This document shows positions 1 through 9,521 of a stretch of 64,000 bases of DNA, piece after piece. The stretch is from assembly GCF_000020505.1 (NCBI RefSeq), contig NC_011027.1, forward strand, positions 356,001-420,000, given 5' to 3'. Position numbers and translations under genes: made by a program. The notes under the pieces are model-generated. The model did no database searches. It saw only the letters and a program-made list of their open reading frames with translations, and was not told where the DNA came from. This DNA is from Chlorobaculum parvum NCIB 8327. Its GTDB lineage: Bacteria; Bacteroidota; Chlorobiia; Chlorobiales; Chlorobiaceae. Positions within the stretch are counted from its first letter, which is position 1; every line of letters begins with the position of its first letter.

Positions 1-837
1 GTGTTCCGTTTCTCCAACGGTATCTTCGAGCCGCTCTGGAACCGGCAGTACATCGCGCAGGTGCAGATCACCATCGCCGAGGATTTCGGCATCCGGGATC
101 GCGGCGGCTACTACGAGGAGGCGGGATTGCTGCGCGACATCATCCAGAACCACGGCTTGCAGCTTCTGGCGGCTATCGCGATGGAGCCGCCGGTCGATCT
201 CAGCGCTGATGGCATCCGCGACGAAAAGTCCAAAATCCTGCGTTCGATTCGCCATTTTTCTCCCGATACGATTAGCGATACGGCGGTGGTGGGTCAGTAC
301 GAAGGGTATCACAGCGAAAAGGGCGTTGCGCCCGATTCACGGGTCGAGACCTTTGCCGCTGTCAAATTCCACATCGACAACTGGCGCTGGTCGGGCGTGC
401 CGTTCTACATGAAGGCCGGGAAGAATCTCGCCAAGCACGTGACCGAAATCATCATTACCTTCAAATGCCCGCCGCAGAACTACTACGGTGCCTCCGCAGC
501 AGCGTGCAGCACGCCGAACCAGGTGGTGCTCGGCATCCAGCCCGACGAAACCGTCGCCATTCGCTTCGGCACCAAGCGCCCCGGCGAGCAGATGGTCACC
601 GACCCGGTTTTCATGAAATTCGATTACCGCGAAACCTTCCCCGGCGAGCAGTTGACCCCGTATCACCGATTGTTGCTCGACGCTATCGAAGGCAACCAGA
701 TGAACTTCATCCGCAAAGACAGCGTCGAAACCTCCTGGCAAATCATCGACAGCCTGCGCGACTCGCTCGACGGCATCACGCCCGAGCGCTATCCACCCCA
801 CTCCTGGGGGCCTGATGCGTCGCATTTGTATGGGTGA
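1..837 (+). CDS. zwf: Glucose-6-phosphate 1-dehydrogenase, C-terminal part (5' end outside window)
   Basis: NADP-dependent glucose-6-phosphate dehydrogenase, the first step of the oxidative pentose phosphate pathway in the cytosol. The frame is open from base 1, and the visible 278 residues begin in the family's central FEPLWNR segment, followed by [21 protein letters not shown] and AMEPP, all hallmark blocks of the C-terminal domain. Zwf proteins are usually about 480-510 residues, so roughly the first 200, with the Rossmann fold, lie to the left of the window; the GTG at base 1 is not the real start. Pgl and transketolase lie just downstream on the opposite strand, so the pathway genes are clustered here. 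Confidence 0.96.
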   Translation: MFRFSNGIFEPLWNRQYIAQVQITIAEDFGIRDRGGYYEEAGLLRDIIQNHGLQLLAAIAMEPPVDLSADGIRDEKSKILRSIRHFSPDTISDTAVVGQYEGYHSEKGVAPDSRVETFAAVKFHIDNWRWSGVPFYMKAGKNLAKHVTEIIITFKCPPQNYYGASAAACSTPNQVVLGIQPDETVAIRFGTKRPGEQMVTDPVFMKFDYRETFPGEQLTPYHRLLLDAIEGNQMNFIRKDSVETSWQIIDSLRDSLDGITPERYPPHSWGPDASHLYG

Positions 838-880
838 GATGAATTTTGAGGAGGGTTGAAAATTCTGTCATGGACACTCA

Positions 881-1054
881 ATCTTACATTGCCATGTTCA
901 ATTGTCCCGGTTTCTTTCACTCAGGAGGGTTTCAACCCGACGGACATTCGACTCTTACATTGCCGTTCAGTTGCCCCGGCTTCTTATACTCAGGAGAGTT
1001 TTAACCCGACGGATATTCGACTCTTACATTGCCAGTTTAATTGCCCCGGCTTTT
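881..1054. repeat. About 70-bp tandem repeat, 2.5 copies, between zwf and the RAYT
   Basis: The word CTTACATTGCC recurs at 883, 954 and 1023, giving periods of 71 and 69 bases. The units share blocks such as CCCGACGGAYATTCGACTC and TTGCCCCGGCTT. The third, partial unit runs straight into the outer hairpin of the RAYT element, so the array looks like repeated duplication of a REP half-site plus its flank. It has no protein-coding character. Confidence 0.7.
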
Positions 1055-1656
1055 AAGCCGGGGACTACATGACAAAAAAAATACTGGGCTTCAGCCCAAT
1101 TTTTTCCTGCCTCGCAAACATCAGAGCCTGTCGGCAAATCCAAACTTCTCAATGAACTCCTGATACTCGTCGGCAAAGGTTTTCACTCTGTGATGTTCGA
1201 TCTGACCATCGATATAGGCACGAACCGTGTCGAGCTGTGATTCACTAACGGAAACGGCGAAATAGTCATCCTGCCAACCGAACCGGAAAGGCAGCATACC
1301 ACTTTTGTTCATCCAGCAAGACGATTCTCCCTTGAGAGTCTGAATGACTCTGGCAATATTCTGATTGGAACCAAGAGAGATCAGGAGATGGACATGGTCA
1401 TTGCCTCCGTTAATCCGATCGATAAAAATGCCCTGATTCCCGGCATAGTTCGCGATGTGGCTGAAGAGGTTTGTGCGAACGCTATGATCCATCATTGCCG
1501 AGCGGTTTTTTGTCGCCCAGACACAATGAATCCAGATTTTGATAAATGGCATTCCGGGAAGAGATTGCAGGGGTTGAAGTCTTCCAATTATGTTCAAATA
1601 TAAGAAATTGGGCTGAAGCCCATATGGGGGGCTCTTCCCCGGACTGAAGTCCGGGG
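1044..1656 (-). mobile_element. RAYT (REP-associated IS200-like) unit with hairpin ends
   Basis: One Y1 transposase gene is bracketed by nested hairpins. On the left are CCCCGGCTTTTAAGCCGGGG (1044-1063, followed by GTAG on the minus strand at 1065-1068) and TGGGCTTCAGCCCA (1085-1098). On the right are TGGGCTGAAGCCCA (1609-1622) and CCCCGGACTGAAGTCCGGGG (1637-1656). The inner pair form an exact 18-base inverted repeat (1085-1102 against 1605-1622). REP-associated tyrosine transposases are known to lie between such REP palindromes preceded by GTAG/GGAG. No target-site duplication is expected for this class and none was sought further. Confidence 0.7.
1121..1552 (-). CDS. REP-associated tyrosine transposase (IS200/Y1 family)
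   Basis: Single-strand DNA transposase of the Y1/HUH class (Transposase_IS200-like). The 143-residue form starting MPFIKIW shows the HUH metal site as HVH (residues 53-55), followed by LLISLG, and the likely catalytic tyrosine in VRAYIDGQIEHH (Y113). The C-terminus DEYQEFIEKFGF is typical of IS200-like proteins. An upstream in-frame ATG at 1597 would add 15 residues (MNIIGRLQPL...) but overlaps the element's end sequence, and family members normally begin at MPF, so 1552 is preferred. The gene looks intact. Its hairpin flanks suggest a domesticated RAYT rather than a free insertion sequence. Confidence 0.9.
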   Translation of the reverse strand: MPFIKIWIHCVWATKNRSAMMDHSVRTNLFSHIANYAGNQGIFIDRINGGNDHVHLLISLGSNQNIARVIQTLKGESSCWMNKSGMLPFRFGWQDDYFAVSVSESQLDTVRAYIDGQIEHHRVKTFADEYQEFIEKFGFADRL

Positions 1657-1703
1657 CAACATGAATGTCAGAGATTTGAATGTCCGGCGGGATGAATCCC
1701 GCC
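1605..1703. repeat. Right-hand REP hairpin cluster of the RAYT
   Basis: Three hairpins in a row: TGGGCTGAAGCCCA at 1609-1622, CCCCGGACTGAAGTCCGGGG at 1637-1656 and GGCGGGATGAATCCCGCC at 1686-1703. The first is the exact inverse of the left inner hairpin. All three share a GA or TGAA loop. They lie downstream of pgl, so they may also act as its transcription stop. Confidence 0.65.
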
Positions 1704-1738
1704 TGAATATGGGAACAGAAGTCTAAAAAGAACTAACA

Positions 1739-2554
1739 CTATAACATTTCTTGATTTTGCTTCTGAGACTCCTCCACAAACCACCACACATCCCCGCTTC
1801 TCGGCCTCACCATCCCCGACGGCAGTTCCGGCCTTTCTCCGTTGCTGATCGAGCGGGCGAAGTCTTTGCGCGATGGCGGGACGAGGAAGAGCACGTTCTT
1901 GGCTTCGTTGATGACTGGTAACGTCAGTGTCAGCCTTGTGCCGGGTGGTTTGCCGTTGGGGGCTTCTACGGCGATGACCCAGCGCTCTTTTTCATTGAGC
2001 GCTGCTTTATCATCAGGCATCAGCGAGGCGGTGTGGCCGTCGTCGCCGAGGCCGAGGAGGATGAGGTCGAAGCTGGGCGGGGCTTCGTCACTTCCGCGTT
2101 TGTGGAACAGGCCACGGATCAGCGCTTCGTAGCGGCGGGCGTCGGCTTCGGGGTCGCCCGATTCGGTCGGCATCCTGTGGATGTCCGCAGGCTTGATGCA
2201 GATGTAGCGGATGAGCGTTTTGCGGGCCATGCCGTAGTTGCTGTCGGGGTGGCTGGGGGGCAGGTAGCGCTCGTCGCCCTGAAAGAGCAGGGTTTGCGGC
2301 CAGGGGAGGATGATCGATTCGGGGTTGCGAACCGGGCGCCGCGCCTCGTCCGGCAGGGTATAGCCGAGTTCGAGGTAGCGCTCCTCCTTGATGCCGCGCG
2401 CGAGCTTGAGATAGAGCGCGGCGGGGGTGTGGCCGCCGGAGAGCACGAGCGTGAAGCGCCCGCGCTCGGCGACCGCGCGGTAGGCCAGATCGGTGATGGC
2501 GGCTACAGCTTTTTCGAGCAGCTCGTCGTGCGGCGCGGAAATCCAGTGCGTCAT
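1739..2554 (-). CDS. pgl: 6-phosphogluconolactonase
   Basis: Hydrolyses 6-phosphogluconolactone, the second step of the oxidative pentose phosphate pathway; cytosolic. The 271-residue protein carries the family blocks [13 protein letters not shown] (near residue 40), [25 protein letters not shown] and [15 protein letters not shown], in the order seen in DevB/Pgl proteins. Its start codon overlaps the transketolase stop as ATGA (2551-2554), so it is the second gene of a tkt-pgl operon and is probably translationally coupled. zwf lies convergently just beyond the RAYT, giving a near-complete oxidative branch with transketolase. Confidence 0.96.
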   Translation of the reverse strand: MTHWISAPHDELLEKAVAAITDLAYRAVAERGRFTLVLSGGHTPAALYLKLARGIKEERYLELGYTLPDEARRPVRNPESIILPWPQTLLFQGDERYLPPSHPDSNYGMARKTLIRYICIKPADIHRMPTESGDPEADARRYEALIRGLFHKRGSDEAPPSFDLILLGLGDDGHTASLMPDDKAALNEKERWVIAVEAPNGKPPGTRLTLTLPVINEAKNVLFLVPPSRKDFARSISNGERPELPSGMVRPRSGDVWWFVEESQKQNQEML

Positions 2555-4575
2555 GCCTCTCCGGTTTTGAGCAGTTCGAGGGTTTGCGCGGCGATGTTCG
2601 ACGCCGTGAAGCCGAAGTGCTCCATCACCTGCGGGCCGGGGCCTGATGCGCCAAAGCGGTCGAGGCCGATGACGATGCCGTCGCTTCCGGCCACGTCGTG
2701 CCAGCCGAAGGTGGTTGCGGCTTCCACGACAACGCGCTTCGTGACGTTCGCGGGCAGCACGCTGTTGCGGTACGCCGCGCTCTGTTCGGCGAACAGCTCT
2801 TTCGAGGGCATCGAGACCACCCGGACGGCATAGCCCTCTTTTTCGATCCGCGCTTTGGCTTCGAGCGCCGGATGCACTTCGGAACCTGTTGCCACGATGA
2901 TGGCGCAGTTGCCCGGCTGCTCCTCGGCTCCATCAGCCCAGTCGGCGAGTACGTAAGCGCCTTTCGGCACTCCGGCGCGGATGCGTCCGTCAGTGTCGTC
3001 GATCACCGGTAAGCCCTGCCGGGTGAGCACGAGGGCGGCGGGTTTGCGACGTTCGAGCGCGAGCAACCATGCTGCCTTCGTTTCGTTCGCGTCCGCCGGG
3101 CGATAGACGTCCATCCCCGGCATGGCGCGGAGCATGGCGAGCTGCTCGATGGGCTGGTGGGTCGGGCCGTCCTCGCCGAGGCCGATGCTGTCGTGCGTGA
3201 AGATGAAGAGCGAGGGCGACTGCATCAGGGCCGCGAGGCGCAACGCGGGTTTCATGTAGTCGGCGAAGACGAGGAAGGTTGCGCCGTAGGGAACCATCAT
3301 GTTTGAGAGCGCCAAGCCGTTGACCATTGCGCCCATCGCGTGTTCGCGCACGCCGAAGTGGAAGGTCGAGCCGTCGTAGCTCCTCGCCTCGAACGCGGTG
3401 CCGAGGAGCGTGCCGTTCGACGGGGCGAGGTCAGCCGAGCCTCCCGCCAGCAGCGGGATTTTCTCCGCGATTGCGCCGAGCACTTTTTTCGATGCCTGCC
3501 GCGTGGCCAGCTTTTCGCCCGCCGTGAACTCCGGCATGTCGGGCAGCCACGACGCGGGGAAGCGGCCTGCGAGCAGGTCGGTCAACGCTGCGGCGAGGTC
3601 GGGTTCCTCCCGCTCGAACGCTTTCCAGAGCTTTTTCCACTCCGCCTCGAGCCCGATGCCGCGCTCTGCAATTGTCCGGAAGTGATCGCGTACCTCTTCC
3701 GGCACGCCGAAGGATTCATCCTCCGGAAAGCCGAAGGCGCGTTTGACCAGCTTCGCCTCGTCCGGGCCGAGCGGCTCGCCGTGTGCCGAGGCTGTGCCCT
3801 GCTTGTGCGGGCTGCCATAGCCGATGGTGGTGGTGACGATGATGAGCGATGGGCGGTCGTCGATCTCCTGCGCGTCGCGCACGGCCTGTTCGATGGCCGC
3901 GGTGTCGTTGCCGTCGATGTGCGAAATGACGTGCCAGCCGTAGGCCTCGTAGCGCTGGGCGACATTTTCGGTGAAGGCCAGCTTCGTCGAGCCTTCGATG
4001 CTGATGTGGTTGCTGTCGTACAGGCAGATGAGCTTGCCGAGCTTGAGGTGGCCCGCCAGCGACGAGGCCTCTGAGCTGACGCCCTCCATCAGGTCGCCGT
4101 CGCCGCAGAGCACGTAGGTGAAATGGTCGATGAGCGCACGCTCCGGCGTGTTGAGCTTCGCGGCAAGGAAGCGCTCGGCGGCGGCCATGCCGACGGCGGT
4201 GGCGATGCCCTGGCCGAGCGGGCCGGTGGTCATCTCGACGCCCGGTGTTTCGCCGTACTCCGGATGGCCTGGCGTGCGGCTGCCGAGCTGGCGGAACTGC
4301 TTCAGCTCGTCCATGCCGAGGCCGTAGCCGCAGAGGTGCAGCAGCGAGTAAAGCAGCGCCGATCCGTGGCCCGCCGACAGCACAAAGCGGTCGCGGTTCG
4401 GCCACTCCGGGTTGGACGGGTTGAAGCGCATGATTTTGGTGAAAAGCGTGTAGGCCATCGGAGCTGCGCCGAGCGGCAGTCCGGGGTGGCCGGATTTGGC
4501 CTTTTCGACCATATCGACTGCAAGAAGTCGGATCGTGGAGATCGCTTGTTGTTCGATGGAGGGGGTGTTGGTCAT
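2551..4575 (-). CDS. tkt: Transketolase
   Basis: Thiamine-diphosphate enzyme of the non-oxidative pentose phosphate and Calvin-type sugar shuffles; cytosolic. Starting at [10 protein letters not shown] gives 674 residues, the usual length. Visible blocks are the N-terminal [31 protein letters not shown] and [16 protein letters not shown], the ThDP motif [13 protein letters not shown], then [13 protein letters not shown] and [15 protein letters not shown] of the pyrimidine domain. An in-frame ATG at 4704 would add 43 residues with no family resemblance and was rejected. The gene is first in the tkt-pgl pair and is divergent from the DUF2278 gene. Confidence 0.97.
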   Translation of the reverse strand: MTNTPSIEQQAISTIRLLAVDMVEKAKSGHPGLPLGAAPMAYTLFTKIMRFNPSNPEWPNRDRFVLSAGHGSALLYSLLHLCGYGLGMDELKQFRQLGSRTPGHPEYGETPGVEMTTGPLGQGIATAVGMAAAERFLAAKLNTPERALIDHFTYVLCGDGDLMEGVSSEASSLAGHLKLGKLICLYDSNHISIEGSTKLAFTENVAQRYEAYGWHVISHIDGNDTAAIEQAVRDAQEIDDRPSLIIVTTTIGYGSPHKQGTASAHGEPLGPDEAKLVKRAFGFPEDESFGVPEEVRDHFRTIAERGIGLEAEWKKLWKAFEREEPDLAAALTDLLAGRFPASWLPDMPEFTAGEKLATRQASKKVLGAIAEKIPLLAGGSADLAPSNGTLLGTAFEARSYDGSTFHFGVREHAMGAMVNGLALSNMMVPYGATFLVFADYMKPALRLAALMQSPSLFIFTHDSIGLGEDGPTHQPIEQLAMLRAMPGMDVYRPADANETKAAWLLALERRKPAALVLTRQGLPVIDDTDGRIRAGVPKGAYVLADWADGAEEQPGNCAIIVATGSEVHPALEAKARIEKEGYAVRVVSMPSKELFAEQSAAYRNSVLPANVTKRVVVEAATTFGWHDVAGSDGIVIGLDRFGASGPGPQVMEHFGFTASNIAAQTLELLKTGEA

Positions 4576-4732
4576 GAGTGGTTGGTTTCGGCAGTTGAGG
4601 AAGTATGATTCAAAGTAATCATTCTCCGGGGTCAAGGTCAAAACACAGAAGAATTGCAGGGGCTGTTTTTTGCGGTTGGTTGGCAGAATCCTAAGTTTAA
4701 ACAATGGCGTTTCAAACTTAACCCCTGTGCTT

Positions 4733-5386
4733 ATGCCGCTCTTCGATGGCTATGGTGTTCTTGCTGGAACGCTGTTACGGTATGGCTGCGACAACCGGCA
4801 GGATGAAACGCACTACTACCACTGTTCGCTTCTTGTTCGCGCACGGGCCAGCGTCTATCGCTGCGTGGTCGATCTGGACAGCAAGCACCGCCGTGACGGC
4901 ATTCAGTGGAAGACGGTCGACCTTCCGCATTTACGGGCAGCGGCGCTGACCGATCGCCCGGACGGGTGGCACGATCTTGAGATGGAGGAACACTCCGGAG
5001 CGCTCGATTACTACCGGAGTGAGTGGCTTGGCCCGTCGGCGGAGTGCGTCCGCGCCGGCTGCGAAGAGAGTGCGAGCCGGATGTGCTGGAAGTATGGCAC
5101 GGGGCACGACGCCTATCGTGACCTCGAACCGCTGCTGAGGCGGGGACGGAGAATTTTCGTGTTTGGCGAGCCTTTTCGCAGGGGCAAGGGGGTGCACAAC
5201 ATTCACCAGAATCAGGGCGATCCGCCCGGCAGCCGGTGGGCAGCGGAGAACGGCCCCTGGCAGGACGGCTCGGTGATGGTTGAGCGTCCCGACGGCAGTG
5301 TGGTTGCCTTCCTGAGCAAATTCAGTACGCAGCGCTTCTGCCTCGATGAGCACTCCGCCACGGTTTCGGAGGCGGATGGACGCTGA
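4733..5386 (+). CDS. DUF2278 (YukJ-like) protein
   Basis: The 217-residue protein starts [15 protein letters not shown], then shows [11 protein letters not shown] and the C-terminal block [18 protein letters not shown] followed by [14 protein letters not shown], which is the pattern of the YukJ/DUF2278 family. That family has no established biochemical role. No signal peptide or membrane segment is seen, so it is probably cytosolic. An in-frame ATG at 4670 lies in the divergent tkt leader and adds residues unlike the family, so 4733 is preferred. The family call rests on recognised motifs only. Confidence 0.8.
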   Translation: MPLFDGYGVLAGTLLRYGCDNRQDETHYYHCSLLVRARASVYRCVVDLDSKHRRDGIQWKTVDLPHLRAAALTDRPDGWHDLEMEEHSGALDYYRSEWLGPSAECVRAGCEESASRMCWKYGTGHDAYRDLEPLLRRGRRIFVFGEPFRRGKGVHNIHQNQGDPPGSRWAAENGPWQDGSVMVERPDGSVVAFLSKFSTQRFCLDEHSATVSEADGR

Positions 5387-5391
5387 TTTGC

Positions 5392-5420
5392 TTGAGCTTT
5401 TCAGGCGCCCCGGTTATCTT
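5392..5420 (+). promoter_or_regulatory. Possible sigma-70 promoter for the SIMPL gene
   Basis: TTGAGC (5392-5397) and TATCTT (5415-5420) are 17 bases apart, about 60 bases upstream of the SIMPL start codon and just after the end of the DUF2278 gene. This is pattern matching only. Confidence 0.3.
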
Positions 5421-5482
5421 TCAAAGAACGCTTTTTTCAGATGTTTGATCTCGTTATCACCGACTTAACAAGGAGGCTGATC

Positions 5483-6214
5483 ATGATGTTACGTTCCGAT
5501 TCGATGAAGAGCGCTATCGCTTTTCTGATGCTGCTTTGCTTTGGCGTATGGCCCGCGTCGTTGCATGCCGAAGTTCCCGCCATTTCGGTGACGGCATCGA
5601 GCACCGTTCGCTATGAGCCCGACACGGCTGAATTCACCACTTCGGTTTCCGCAACAGAGAAGGACGCATCAAAAGCCGCGGCCAGGGTTGCCGAACTCTG
5701 GAAGTCGCTGCAGCAGTCGTTGCGCAGCGCCGGTATTCCCGCTCCGGATGCTTCGTCGATAGCCTATTCGGTGAATCCCCAGTGGGAATACAACCGGACG
5801 ACCGGAAGCAGAAGCCTGAAGGGCTATACGGCTCAGCATACCGTTCGGGTGACCGTGCGCGATCTGCGCAAGCTTGGCGGCGCGATCGATGCGGTTGCCG
5901 GTGCAGGTGCGAGCACCATTCAGGGACTGCGGTACTCTTCATCCCGCTACGATCAGTTCCGCACCGAGGCGCTCGCGGAAGCAGTCCGGAACGCCCGGCA
6001 CGATGCCGAGGTGATGGCCAAAGCGGCCGGTGGCCGGATCGGTACTGTGCTTGACCTTGCCTATACCGCGCAGCGTCCGGTTATTCCGGTCATGCGCACG
6101 ATGATGGCCGCAAGCCCGCAGGCGGAAGAATCCACCGAACTGCAACCGGGCGAGCAGGAAGTTACCGTATCGGTCAGCTCGCGCTGGCAGTTTCTTTCGG
6201 TAAAGGGGAAATAA
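5483..6214 (+). CDS. SIMPL-domain (DUF541) exported protein
   Basis: A 243-residue secreted or periplasmic protein of the SIMPL/DUF541 family (oxidative-stress-linked YggE relatives; molecular function unknown). The start was chosen because a strong Shine-Dalgarno AAGGAGG (5470-5476) precedes ATG 5483. A signal peptide follows (hydrophobic IAFLMLLCFGVWPASLHA, cleavage likely after LHA). The mature part begins AVxSVTASSTVRYEPDTAEFT-like, and later blocks SIAYSVNPQWEY, GYTAQHTVRVTVRDL and ALAEAVRNARHDAEVMAKAAGG match the family. The next gene, a two-helix membrane protein, starts 32 bases downstream and may be co-transcribed. Confidence 0.85.
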   Translation: MMLRSDSMKSAIAFLMLLCFGVWPASLHAEVPAISVTASSTVRYEPDTAEFTTSVSATEKDASKAAARVAELWKSLQQSLRSAGIPAPDASSIAYSVNPQWEYNRTTGSRSLKGYTAQHTVRVTVRDLRKLGGAIDAVAGAGASTIQGLRYSSSRYDQFRTEALAEAVRNARHDAEVMAKAAGGRIGTVLDLAYTAQRPVIPVMRTMMAASPQAEESTELQPGEQEVTVSVSSRWQFLSVKGK

Positions 6215-6246
6215 GACGGCGGTAAGGCGCAAACAGGCGTGATGCC

Positions 6247-6813
6247 ATGAAAGAGAAGATTCTCGAGCGGTATGACCGCACGGATGATAACCGGGTCATC
6301 ATCGATGTTTCCGCCTCGAAGGTCGAGGAGCTTTACGAAGATTTCGATAAGCAGGCGCCGTATCACCGCAAAGATCTCGATGAGGAGCTGGCCTCTTACC
6401 TTGTCGATTGCGTTCGTGAAATCGGGGCGGCCGATTTCGTCATCCGCATAACGCTCGACCGGCCTCTTTCCGCCGAGCTTCAGGCGCGCATCCGCACCAG
6501 CCTGTACAAGTTTTTCATGTATCAGCGCGAGCTTGAGGTCGCTTCGGTGAAACGTATTCTGAAGCGTTCGCTGATGTTGCTTTTTGTCGGCTTTGCGTTG
6601 CTGTTTCTCTCTTTCCGGCTTCATGGTGACAGCGTGCGCCCGTTTTATCAGAACGTGTTGATCGAGGGCGTGACCATTGCCGCCTGGGTGTCGCTCTGGG
6701 AGTCGCTGAGCATCGCGTTGTTCAACTGGTGGCCATCGCATCACCGCATCAGATTGAATTTCCGGATCGCCAATGCCGAGCTGCTTTTTCAGGCCCAGTC
6801 ATCTCGGCTGTGA
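6247..6813 (+). CDS. Unknown two-helix membrane protein
   Basis: A 188-residue protein whose family I do not recognise by name. The first 100 residues are soluble and charged (MKEKILERYDRTDDNRVIIDVSASKVEELYEDFD...). They are followed by a hydrophobic helix (LMLLFVGFALLFLSF, about residues 103-120) and a second one (VLIEGVTIAAWVSLWESLSIALFNWW, about 137-160). A short cytosol-like tail follows. The arrangement fits an inner-membrane protein with a large N-terminal cytosolic domain. It follows the SIMPL gene at 32 bases and may share its transcript. Its function cannot be inferred. Confidence 0.7.
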   Translation: MKEKILERYDRTDDNRVIIDVSASKVEELYEDFDKQAPYHRKDLDEELASYLVDCVREIGAADFVIRITLDRPLSAELQARIRTSLYKFFMYQRELEVASVKRILKRSLMLLFVGFALLFLSFRLHGDSVRPFYQNVLIEGVTIAAWVSLWESLSIALFNWWPSHHRIRLNFRIANAELLFQAQSSRL

Positions 6814-7021
6814 CCGTTTCCCTGCTTTTGGCTTTATGAAAAAAAGCATTACCTTGATCTAATTTGTTGAAATACAGCTGTGCGTCCCGGCGCGGTTTGT
6901 GTGCAGGGGATTCCCCATTTGCCCTGTTCTCTCTGTCTGTTTTTTTGATTACCGTAACGAATTATTACTACGATGATGCCGGCAACTGTTTCGGCATCCA
7001 TGATTCACAAGGAGCTTGCGT

Positions 7022-7744
7022 ATGAAAAAAGGAATCGTGGCTTTACTGATGCTGTTCATGGTACTCCCCGTGACCGGCCGTTCCACTACGATGGACAATA
7101 CGTCTCAAAACAGGTGGATCTCCTCGATGATGCGAGCCATCGAACGAAACAACGATATTAATCCACAGGCTCTCCGACTTGCCTTGCAAGGGTACTGGAA
7201 CCTCTATTCCGAGGGACAGCTCCGCCGAAAAGACGTTCTCACGGTCATCGATTTCAGCAAACCTTCCGATACCAAGCGCCTCTTCATTATTGATGTCAGT
7301 CAGGGAAAAATTCTGCAGTCGTCCCTTGTGGCCCATGGCCGAAACAGTGGCGGTGTCTACGCAACGAACTTTTCCAACCGACCCGGCTCTTACCAGAGCA
7401 GTCTTGGCTTCTACCTCACCTCAAATACTTACGATGGCAAACATGGTTACTCCCTTGTGCTGAAAGGGATTGACCGCGGTATTAACGATAATGCCGAACA
7501 GCGGAACATTGTGCTGCACGGTGCAGACTATGTTTCCGAGCAGTTCATCAGGTGTAATGGCCGTTTGGGCCGCAGCCTTGGATGCCCTGCCGTGCCGATG
7601 GAGGAGCGTTTCGAGGTAATTGACAAGATCAAAGATGGTTCCTGCCTTTTTATTTATCATGACGGCAGGGATTACGCTTCCCGCTCGGCCGTGCTCAATC
7701 CTGAGATGGCTTCGAGAATCGCTCAGAGCGATAACCCTGCATAA
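7022..7744 (+). CDS. Exported L,D-transpeptidase-like protein (YkuD_2 / murein L,D-transpeptidase catalytic domain family)
   Basis: A 240-residue secreted protein. The start at 7022 follows AAGGAG (7009-7014) at good spacing, and a signal peptide (KKGIVALLMLFMVLPVTG) follows. The C-terminal half has VAHGRNSGG, SSLGFYLTSNTY, NIVLHGADYVSE and RSLGCPAVP, the conserved H (about 166) and nucleophilic C (about 188) of the YkuD_2 clan. Such proteins are thought to act on peptidoglycan in the periplasm, although activity has been shown for few members. It lies 16 bases ahead of a second, unrelated-type L,D-transpeptidase, so the two probably form an envelope operon. Confidence 0.85.
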   Translation: MKKGIVALLMLFMVLPVTGRSTTMDNTSQNRWISSMMRAIERNNDINPQALRLALQGYWNLYSEGQLRRKDVLTVIDFSKPSDTKRLFIIDVSQGKILQSSLVAHGRNSGGVYATNFSNRPGSYQSSLGFYLTSNTYDGKHGYSLVLKGIDRGINDNAEQRNIVLHGADYVSEQFIRCNGRLGRSLGCPAVPMEERFEVIDKIKDGSCLFIYHDGRDYASRSAVLNPEMASRIAQSDNPA

Positions 7745-7760
7745 CCCCTACCCTTTGCCT

Positions 7761-9512
7761 ATGCGTTCGATTGTGCGGTTCTGGCTTGTAGTTTTTTCGT
7801 TTCTGCATGTGGCAACTCCCGCCGCGCTCCATGCTGCCGAAAATGATAACGAGGCTGCTGCTCCCCGACTGACGATCGTCGGAGAGCAACTGAAAGAGTC
7901 GCTGGATCGCCTCCAGCGTTCAGCCGGCTCCATCTCTCCTGCAAGGTCTGTGATTGTCGGGCAGATGCAGCGCTTTTACGATTCTTTGGAGTATCGCATT
8001 GCCTGGACCAATCGCAAGGCCATAGCTCGCCTTATCGAGGTGATCCGGCAGAGTGCTGACGACGGCCTCGATCCTTCGGACTATCATCTCGAAGAGATCA
8101 GGGCGGCGTATGACAATCCTCCGACCTCCCCGGCCCTGCAGGTTCGCGCCGATCTTTTGATGACCGATGGCCTTTTCACGCTGCTTTCGCATATGCGCGC
8201 GGGCAAGGTGGTGCCCAAGTCGCTGGATTCGAACTGGAATCTGCCGCTCTCCGGGCCGGCCAAGAACAGCGACGACATGCTGAAGTCAGCCGTGATGGAC
8301 GCAAAATTTCCCGAGATGATCGCCTCCCTTCGGCCATCCACGCCGGAGTACAGGCTGTTGCGCAAAGGCCTTGCGAAGTATCGCAAGGTTGCAGCCGCCG
8401 GTGGATGGAAGCCGGTGCCTGCCGGGCCGAGAATCGGAGATGTCGGCCAGATCGATGAGCGTATGCCGCTCATTCGCAAGCGCCTTGTCGTGACGGGTGA
8501 TCTTATCGAAGATGGGCTGACGATAAGCGCACCAGCGAATTCTGCTGACTCCACGGCTGCCCGTCAAGCCTTCGTCTATACTGCCGAGCTCTTCGATGCG
8601 GTGAAAGCTTTTCAGGAAAGGCACGGGCTTGAAGTGGATGGCATTATCGGCACCGAAACCGCCGGAGCGATGGCTGTGCCGGTAGAGGAGTGGATCGACC
8701 AGATCCGGATCAATCTCGAACGCTATCGCTGGTATTCAAGTTCATTGGGCTCGACCTATGTGATGGTCAATATTCCATCATTTTCAGTCGAGTTTGTGCG
8801 TGACGACTCTGTCCGCTGGAAATCGCGGGTCATTGTCGGCAAGCCGAACCTGCAAACTCCCGTTTTCAAGGCTGAGATTCAGTCGGTGATTTTCAATCCG
8901 CGCTGGGTTATTCCTTCCGGCATTCTGGCCAAAGAGGCTTTGCCCGCCATCAAAAAGAATCTCGACTACCTGAGCAGGCACCAGTTGACTGTTGTGAACA
9001 ACCAGGGTAAGCCGGTTGATCCTTCGAGCGTGAATTGGGCTGCCTATCAGGGACGCGGATTTCCTTATCGACTGGTTCAGGCTTCTGGCGACGATGGCGC
9101 TCTCGGCAGGATCAAGTTCAATATGCCGAACCGTTTTACGGTCTACATGCACGACACTCCCACCAAGCCTCTGTTTGAGCGTAGCTACCGCGCGTTCAGT
9201 CACGGCTGCGTCAGGGTGCAAAACCCGAACGAACTTGGCGTGCTTCTTTTTAACGACCCGGTCAAGTGGGACATGAACAGGATCGAGGCGATGATCGATA
9301 CCGGCAAGACCCGCACCATCAATCTTCCGGAGAGAATTCCGGTCTATTTCATGTATCAGACCGCATTCCCGGATGGTGACAACATTGATTTCCGGTATGA
9401 CGTCTATGACCGCGATCCCGACCTGCAAAAGGCGCTCGACAGCACCAGAGAGCGTGTGATCGTCGAAGAGGCTCTTCGTCCCGTAATGTCTTCTGTGGTG
9501 ACTAAGCCATAA
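7761..9512 (+). CDS. L,D-transpeptidase, YcbB/LdtD type
   Basis: A periplasmic peptidoglycan cross-linking enzyme forming 3-3 links. Starting at MRSIVRFWLVVFSFLHVATPAALHA (signal peptide) gives 583 residues. Domains in order are an N-terminal scaffold (YRIAWTNRKAIARL..., about 60-200), a peptidoglycan-binding domain type 1 (AVKAFQERHGLEVDGIIGTETAGAM, about 275-305) and a YkuD catalytic domain with MHDTPTKPLFERS and SHGCVRV (nucleophile about C483). This is the architecture of E. coli YcbB. An ORF extension upstream to 7620 overlaps the previous gene in another frame and lacks a signal, so it was rejected. Confidence 0.92.
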   Translation: MRSIVRFWLVVFSFLHVATPAALHAAENDNEAAAPRLTIVGEQLKESLDRLQRSAGSISPARSVIVGQMQRFYDSLEYRIAWTNRKAIARLIEVIRQSADDGLDPSDYHLEEIRAAYDNPPTSPALQVRADLLMTDGLFTLLSHMRAGKVVPKSLDSNWNLPLSGPAKNSDDMLKSAVMDAKFPEMIASLRPSTPEYRLLRKGLAKYRKVAAAGGWKPVPAGPRIGDVGQIDERMPLIRKRLVVTGDLIEDGLTISAPANSADSTAARQAFVYTAELFDAVKAFQERHGLEVDGIIGTETAGAMAVPVEEWIDQIRINLERYRWYSSSLGSTYVMVNIPSFSVEFVRDDSVRWKSRVIVGKPNLQTPVFKAEIQSVIFNPRWVIPSGILAKEALPAIKKNLDYLSRHQLTVVNNQGKPVDPSSVNWAAYQGRGFPYRLVQASGDDGALGRIKFNMPNRFTVYMHDTPTKPLFERSYRAFSHGCVRVQNPNELGVLLFNDPVKWDMNRIEAMIDTGKTRTINLPERIPVYFMYQTAFPDGDNIDFRYDVYDRDPDLQKALDSTRERVIVEEALRPVMSSVVTKP

Positions 9513-9521
9513 GGGTGGCCC

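Noticed and set aside
881-1054. Possible CRISPR or iteron array
   Set aside because: The 70-base units are contiguous with no spacers, only 2.5 copies, and continue into the RAYT hairpin; no replication gene is nearby.
6905-6915. GGGGATTCCCC palindrome as an operator
   Set aside because: Short, isolated and far from the start codon of the next gene; insufficient support.
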